From Rhodospirillales bacterium (GTDB lineage: Bacteria > Pseudomonadota > Alphaproteobacteria > SMXQ01): a stretch of DNA of 64,000 nt. This document shows, piece by piece, positions 59,494 to 64,000 of this stretch (positions are counted from its first letter, which is position 1; the number at the start of each line of letters is the position of its first letter). Both the position numbers and the translations under genes were made by a program. Where the stretch lies: the NCBI GenBank assembly GCA_018666775.1, contig JABIXC010000007.1, positions 316,015 to 380,014 of the forward strand, read 5' to 3'. The notes beneath the pieces are model-generated. The model did no database searches. It was not told the origin of the DNA and worked only from the letters and a program-made list of their open reading frames with translations.

Positions 59494-61770
59494 ATGCAAT
59501 CTGGCCAACCTGCCATCATTAAAGACCTCGTCCTCATTGGCGGTGGCCACAGCCATGTGATTTTGCTCAAGAAATTTGCCATGAAGCCATTGCCCGGCAT
59601 TCGGTTGACGGTCATTGCCCGGGATCTGCACACACCCTATTCGGGCATGTTGCCGGGCTATGTTGCGGGACATTACGAATTTGATGACGTCCATATTGAC
59701 CTGCGCCCCTTGTGCCAATTGGCGGGGGCACGCCTGTATCATGACGAAGCGACCCTGCTGGACCTTAAAACCAAACAGGTGATCTGCAAAGATCGCCCGC
59801 CCGTCCCATACGATGTGCTGTCAATCAACATTGGTTCAACACCCAGCTTCAACAATGTGCCCGGTGCCGAACAATTCACCACGCCGGTTAAACCGATCAA
59901 CAATTTTGTCGACCGTTGGCATCAATTGTCAGAACGCGTCATGACCACACCCGGCCCTCACCGCATTGGTGTTGTGGGTGCAGGTGCGGGTGGTGTGGAA
60001 ATTCTGCTTTCCATGCAACATAGCCTTAGCCAGCGTTTGGCCGAACAAAACAAAGACCCCAATGATTTGAAATTCCATCTGATTTCCAAATCAGAGACCA
60101 TCTTGCCAAGCTTCGGCGCGGGCGTGCGCCAACCCTTTGAACGCCTCATGGCGGACCGGTCCATCCATGTCCATCAGGCTGCCAAAACTGAAAAAGTAAC
60201 GCCCAATGCCATCACGCTGGATAATGGCGACACGATAGAATTGGACGAAGTGCTCTGGGTTACTGCTGCCGGTGCGCCAAATTGGCTGCGCGAATCGGGG
60301 CTTGATGTCGATGATGCAGGCTTTATTCAGGTTAAAGACAGTTTGCAATCGACCTCTCATGGCGATGTTTTTGCCGCAGGTGACATTGCCGCTGTGGTCA
60401 ATCACCCCCGCCCAAAGGCCGGTGTCTTTGCGGTCCGCCAAGGCCCGCCGCTGACGGAAAACCTGCGCCGGGTTTTGGTCGGAAAACCAGCACGCGATTT
60501 TTCACCCCAGCGCGCCTTTCTGGTTTTAATCAGCACCGGGGATAAATGCGCCGTTGCTTCTAAATGGGGGTTATCTGCCAAAGGCCGATGGGTCTGGAAA
60601 TGGAAAGACTGGATTGATCGTCGTTTCATGAACAAATTCAACCTGTTACCAGAAATGATCGCAGAAAAAGTCCCGGCGCTCGACCCCGGCCTTGCCGATC
60701 AGCAAACCCTGAAAGACATTTCCGCCGTTGCCATGCGCTGTGGGGGTTGCGGTGCAAAAGTGGGTGCCAATGTTCTAAGCCGCGCTTTGGCCGAACTGGA
60801 ACCGCTGGAAAATGATGATGTTCTGGTTGGCCTGCATGCCCCCGATGATGCCGCCGTGGTTCAAATTCCCGAAGGCATGGTCGCCGTTCATACCGTCGAT
60901 TACTTTCGGGCCTTTATTGATGATGCCTATATCTTTGGCCAGGTTGCCGCCAACCATGCCTTAAGCGACATCTTTGCCATGGGGGCCACCCCCCAAACAG
61001 CGCTGGCCATTGCCACCGTTCCCTTTGGCATTGAATCAAAGGTCGAAACGACGCTCCGTGAAATGATGACCGGTGCCATGGATATCTTGAATGAAGCCGG
61101 GGCAACCTTGGTCGGGGGGCATACCAGCGAAGGCCCTGAATTGGCGTTGGGGTTTTCCGTCAACGGCCTTGCGGACCGCGAAAGCATTTTGCGCAAATCT
61201 GGCATGGTTCCGGGTGAAGTCTTGATTGTCACCAAGGCATTGGGAACCGGCACGCTGTTTGCCGCCGACATGCAGCAAAAAGCCAAGGGCCGATGGATTG
61301 ATGGGGCGCTTAAATCCATGGTCCAGTCGAACCAAAAAGCAGCACACTGCCTGTTTGATCATGGTGCCAGTGCCTGCACCGACATTACAGGGTTTGGATT
61401 GCTGGGCCATATGGTTGAAATGACCAAGGCATCCAATGTTGATGTAGAGGTTGACCTTGATGCCCTGCCCATTCTCGATGGTGCTCTTGATGCGGTGCGC
61501 CTTGGTATTTTAAGCTCGCTTCAGCCCGCCAATGTGCGCCTTCGCCGGGCCATCCGTAATCTTGATGATGCGCAAAAACACGAACGCTATCCTTTGTTAT
61601 TCGATCCCCAAACATCGGGTGGTTTGCTGGCCTCTATCCCTGCCAATCGCGCAGATGCCTGTATCAAAGCCCTGATCGATCTTGGCTACACCCGCTCCGT
61701 TATCATTGGTGAGGTGAAACCTGAAAGCGATGCGCTGGAACCGGTGACCCTTATTTCAAAACAGAATTAA
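59494..61770 (+). CDS. selD: FAD/NAD(P)-dependent oxidoreductase fused to selenide, water dikinase (SelD)
   Basis: 758-aa two-domain protein making selenophosphate from selenide and ATP. N-terminal ~380 residues: Ndh-like pyridine-nucleotide-disulfide reductase, with LVLIGGGHSHVILLKKFAMK, DLHTPYSGMLPGYVAG, VGAGAGGVEILLSM and VFAAGDIAAVV. This type of N-terminal domain is known specifically as a SelD fusion partner (TIGR03169, from memory). C-terminal SelD begins near residue 410: MRCGGCGAKVGANVLSRAL carries the catalytic Cys and Lys (Cys, not selenocysteine), then APDDAAVVQIPEG, HTVDYFRAFIDD, VGGHTSEGPELALGFSVNG and TDITGFGLLGH. AGGAG precedes ATG 59494. The 3' end overlaps senB by 20 nt on the opposite strand. 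The oxidoreductase half may reduce the selenium source. Confidence 0.95.
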   Translation: MQSGQPAIIKDLVLIGGGHSHVILLKKFAMKPLPGIRLTVIARDLHTPYSGMLPGYVAGHYEFDDVHIDLRPLCQLAGARLYHDEATLLDLKTKQVICKDRPPVPYDVLSINIGSTPSFNNVPGAEQFTTPVKPINNFVDRWHQLSERVMTTPGPHRIGVVGAGAGGVEILLSMQHSLSQRLAEQNKDPNDLKFHLISKSETILPSFGAGVRQPFERLMADRSIHVHQAAKTEKVTPNAITLDNGDTIELDEVLWVTAAGAPNWLRESGLDVDDAGFIQVKDSLQSTSHGDVFAAGDIAAVVNHPRPKAGVFAVRQGPPLTENLRRVLVGKPARDFSPQRAFLVLISTGDKCAVASKWGLSAKGRWVWKWKDWIDRRFMNKFNLLPEMIAEKVPALDPGLADQQTLKDISAVAMRCGGCGAKVGANVLSRALAELEPLENDDVLVGLHAPDDAAVVQIPEGMVAVHTVDYFRAFIDDAYIFGQVAANHALSDIFAMGATPQTALAIATVPFGIESKVETTLREMMTGAMDILNEAGATLVGGHTSEGPELALGFSVNGLADRESILRKSGMVPGEVLIVTKALGTGTLFAADMQQKAKGRWIDGALKSMVQSNQKAAHCLFDHGASACTDITGFGLLGHMVEMTKASNVDVEVDLDALPILDGALDAVRLGILSSLQPANVRLRRAIRNLDDAQKHERYPLLFDPQTSGGLLASIPANRADACIKALIDLGYTRSVIIGEVKPESDALEPVTLISKQN

Positions 61771-62707
61771 CAATCCGCTTTAAGGCGGCCCGTTCATGGC
61801 CGGGCTGGAACAGGGGTTTCAGTTTCCGGCCACACCGTTCCAGTGATTTAAGATACCGGGGATCAGATTCTGCGCGTTGCAAAAGCACCGCCAAGGCCGC
61901 TTCATCGCGAACCGGGTAAAGCCCCGGATAATCGCTACCTAAAAGACCAACATTGCCGTCAATATCACTGGCGATCACAGGCACATTGGCCGCAATGGCT
62001 TCGGAAACCACATTGGCCCCGCCTTCCTGATTGGAACTGATCACCATCAAATGGGTCTTTGCAAATTCGCGCCGCACCCGCCACCCGCCAACCTCTCCCA
62101 GCCAATGATAACGGGGGTTTATATCCATTTCTGACCGTGCTTGTTTGGCAAATTCAGGGGTGTGGGCCTTTCCCAAATGAATAACCCGAATCCTGGATGC
62201 CTCAGGCAATAATCTTGCGGCCCGTGCCGTCCGGAAGGGGTCTTTTTCATCGCGCAAATGGCCGATAACACAAATATCAAAATGGCGTTTGGCAGGCGTT
62301 CTGGCACCAGACAATGGCAAGGCCGATTGGCGAACCACATGAAGTTTGTGGCGCAGCCCTTTAGGTAATGCGTTGCCAATAAGATCATGAAGACAGATCA
62401 ACGCATCAGCCAGTTTCATGGACCGAAGCGTTGGTTCGGGGTGGGTTTTCAGGAACGTATTCACATCCGTTCCCCCAAGCCCCACCACCAATGGGCCGTG
62501 GGCATAGCGTTCGCGGTAGCGCAAAATCGCATCGGCACTGCGCCAGGCATGGATGGCAATCATGACATCCGCTACTTCACCCCTGTAATCAACATCGATG
62601 CGCACCTGATGGCCCAGTTCACGCAACATCCGCGCCCAACGAACGGCCGTGGTTCTGTTGCCATTTTTGGACTGTTTTTCAGCCGGCGTGACTATGCTAA
62701 TCTTCAT
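61751..62707 (-). CDS. senB: selenosugar synthase-like glycosyltransferase (SenB type)
   Basis: 318-aa GT-B protein of the family known as TIGR04348 (from memory), whose members in selenoneine clusters (SenB) attach selenium from selenophosphate to a UDP-sugar to form a selenosugar. Seen: MKISIVTPAEKQSKNGNRTT at the start, followed by AVRWARMLRELGHQVRID, AIHAWRSADAILRYRE, LGGTDVNTFLKTHPEPTLRS, VIGHLRDEKDPFRTARAARL and EGGANVVSEAIAANVPVIAS. The GNR-T-RW-LGH pattern is the hallmark. ATG 62707 follows AGGGA and removes a 12-residue upstream extension. It is convergent with selD and divergent from senA, with only 29 bp between the two start codons. Confidence 0.9.
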   Translation of the reverse strand: MKISIVTPAEKQSKNGNRTTAVRWARMLRELGHQVRIDVDYRGEVADVMIAIHAWRSADAILRYRERYAHGPLVVGLGGTDVNTFLKTHPEPTLRSMKLADALICLHDLIGNALPKGLRHKLHVVRQSALPLSGARTPAKRHFDICVIGHLRDEKDPFRTARAARLLPEASRIRVIHLGKAHTPEFAKQARSEMDINPRYHWLGEVGGWRVRREFAKTHLMVISSNQEGGANVVSEAIAANVPVIASDIDGNVGLLGSDYPGLYPVRDEAALAVLLQRAESDPRYLKSLERCGRKLKPLFQPGHERAALKRIVNSVLK

Positions 62708-62736
62708 GAACGTCCCTAACCAATGGTGGAATTTCC

Positions 62737-64000
62737 GTGACAACGCCTGTTAGTACCGCACATTTGATCGCGAACATGCAAGACGCCCGGAACCGGACCC
62801 TTGAACTGGTCGCTGACCTTGATGACCAACAATTGATGGGGCCTAAATTACCCACGGTTAATCCTTTGCGTTGGGAAATTGGCCATGTTGCCTTTTTCTA
62901 TGAATATTTCATCCTCAACCAGCTTTACGGGCAGGCGTCCATCTTAGGCGATCGTGCAACGAAGCTCTATGATTCCATTGCCATTGCCCATGAATTGCGA
63001 TGGGATTTGCCACTGCTGAGTCGGGAAGAAACGCTCAATTATTTGCAAACGGTCTTTGATCTGCTGGCAGACCGTCTGGATCAGGGCATGGCCAGCGAAC
63101 AAGACAGCTTCATCTATCAATTCGCCATCTTCCACGAAGACATGCACACAGAAGCTTTTCTCTGGGCACGCCAAACCCTCGGGCTTGCCACGCCTAATCT
63201 CGCCATTGCCGCTGATGTTTCAGACGAACGCGCAGTGGGGCCGCATTCTGGTTTTGCTAAAATTCCCGGAGGCACCTTCCCGCTGGGTGCATCTAAAGAC
63301 GCGCCCTTCTTGTTTGATAATGAAAAATGGGCGCATTCGGTAAAAATAGAGCCCTTTGAAATTGCCAAGGCGCCGGTGACAAATCAGGAATTTCAGGCCT
63401 TCGTCGATGATGGCGGATATGACCGGGAATCTTTTTGGGATAAAGATGGCTGGAAATGGCGCACAGATACCAAAGCCAAACACCCCGTCTATTGGGTGCC
63501 CGATGGGCATCATAAATGGCAGGTCCGGCGTTTCGATCAAACCTTTGCCCTGCCCCCCCATGAACCCGTGATTCACGTCAACTGGTTTGAGGCCAATGCC
63601 TATTGCCGTTGGGCCGGGGTACGGCTGCCCCGAGAATCCGAATGGGAAGCAGCCGCCCTTGGCGAAGCCGGGCCTGATGGCACCTTGGCCGCATCCAAAC
63701 GACGCTATCCCTGGGGGGCGCTCATCCCCGATCCTGCACTTGCCAATCTCGATGGACGGGCATTGGGGCCAATCGACGTGTCGGCACTGGGGGCTGGCGA
63801 CAGTGCGTTCGGGTGCCGCCAGATGCTCGGCAATGTTTGGGAATGGACGGATGATACGTTCAATGGCTTCCCGGATTTTGAAGCGGATGCCTACAAAGAA
63901 TATTCGGCCATGTTATTTGGCGACACCAAGGTGCTGCGCGGGGGTGCCTGGACCACCCGGGGCCGCATGATCCACGGCACGTATCGAAATTACTTTGAGC
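62737..64000 (+). CDS. senA: selenoneine synthase-like EgtB homologue (SenA type), 3' end outside window
   Basis: At least 421 residues of an EgtB/ergothioneine-synthase homologue. The N-terminal DinB-like domain carries the three-His iron site: EIGHVAFFYEYF (about residue 48) and FHEDMHTEAF (about 128-137). The FGE-sulfatase domain follows: KIPGGTFPLGASKDAP, VTNQEFQAFVDDGGYD, VNWFEANAYCRWAGVRLPRE, GNVWEWTDDTF and VLRGGAWTT. GTG 62737 is the only in-frame start after the stop at 62707-62709 with a ribosome site (GGTGGA, 6 nt). With senB and selD adjacent, it is assigned to the SenA branch, which joins hercynine to a selenosugar. Hercynine synthesis (EgtD) is not in the window. Confidence 0.9.
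   Translation, partial: MTTPVSTAHLIANMQDARNRTLELVADLDDQQLMGPKLPTVNPLRWEIGHVAFFYEYFILNQLYGQASILGDRATKLYDSIAIAHELRWDLPLLSREETLNYLQTVFDLLADRLDQGMASEQDSFIYQFAIFHEDMHTEAFLWARQTLGLATPNLAIAADVSDERAVGPHSGFAKIPGGTFPLGASKDAPFLFDNEKWAHSVKIEPFEIAKAPVTNQEFQAFVDDGGYDRESFWDKDGWKWRTDTKAKHPVYWVPDGHHKWQVRRFDQTFALPPHEPVIHVNWFEANAYCRWAGVRLPRESEWEAAALGEAGPDGTLAASKRRYPWGALIPDPALANLDGRALGPIDVSALGAGDSAFGCRQMLGNVWEWTDDTFNGFPDFEADAYKEYSAMLFGDTKVLRGGAWTTRGRMIHGTYRNYFE

Noticed and set aside
60729-60780. Selenocysteine (in-frame TGA) in SelD
   Set aside because: The catalytic position reads Cys (GGCGAK) with no TGA in frame, so SelD here is the cysteine form.
1-64000. CRISPR arrays, tRNA/rRNA genes, insertion sequences, prophage or integron elements
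   Set aside because: No repeat-spacer pattern, tRNA-like cloverleaf, rRNA-like block, transposase or integrase motif was recognised while reading the window. A covariance-model scan would be the decisive test for small RNAs.

Overview
The window is 64 kb of moderately GC-rich, densely coded chromosomal DNA. It most likely comes from an alphaproteobacterium of the Rhodospirillales type, probably marine or free-living. The gene repertoire suggests this: many periplasmic binding proteins, UbiD and cupin aromatic catabolism, CoxLMS-type molybdenum hydroxylases, an Rrf2-type nitric-oxide sensor, TonB-dependent cobalamin uptake, and a selD fusion with a selenoneine cluster. The taxonomic call is inference. 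No rRNA, tRNA, CRISPR array, transposase or integrase was recognised.

Layout. 1-4.7 kb: a partial omega-amino acid:pyruvate aminotransferase, a small uncharacterised protein, a GT4 glycosyltransferase, an acyl-CoA thioesterase and an MFS transporter. 4.8-7.7 kb: a vitamin B12 unit with promoter, cobalamin riboswitch, BtuB-like receptor and a BtuM-like one-protein vitamin transporter. 7.8-18.6 kb: a catabolic island of cupin dioxygenase-like proteins, heme-oxygenase-fold diiron oxidase-like (HDO) proteins and prenyl-FMN-dependent UbiD decarboxylases in repeated, shuffled modules (three cupins, three HDO, three UbiD, one VOC protein). 18.6-26.2 kb: an IclR regulator, a fourth cupin, two acyl-CoA-dehydrogenase-fold flavoproteins, an amidohydrolase, a carboxymuconolactone-decarboxylase-like protein and an FMN-dependent 2-hydroxyacid dehydrogenase. 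26.2-37.9 kb, all minus strand: DUF427, a three-subunit molybdenum hydroxylase, a complete Fe(III)-type ABC importer, a ThDP enzyme and a Rieske oxygenase.

38-51.4 kb: a metallo-beta-lactamase-fold hydrolase, a SulP transporter, an orphan molybdenum hydroxylase large subunit, a TctC-type receptor, MmgE/PrpD, a tricarballylate-dehydrogenase-like flavoprotein, two Asp/Glu-racemase-fold proteins without the canonical cysteines, and an NDP-forming acyl-CoA synthetase. Together these look like uptake and breakdown of organic acids. 51.4-52.3 kb: a truncated haemoglobin divergent from an NsrR-like regulator, with a 29-bp inverted repeat between them. 52.3-56.1 kb: a second TctC receptor, a FecR-domain protein and a coiled-coil secreted protein.

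56.4-64.0 kb: a selenium unit. A PhnD/PhnC/PhnE-like ABC importer (probable selenium-oxyanion uptake) leads into a flavoprotein-SelD fusion that makes selenophosphate. This is followed by convergent senB (selenosugar synthase-like) and divergent senA (selenoneine synthase-like, cut by the window end). The genes read as one pathway from selenium uptake to selenoneine.

The two regions most worth study are the repeated UbiD-HDO-cupin island, whose substrate I cannot name, and the selenium uptake-to-selenoneine locus with its 17-nt tandem repeats before selD.
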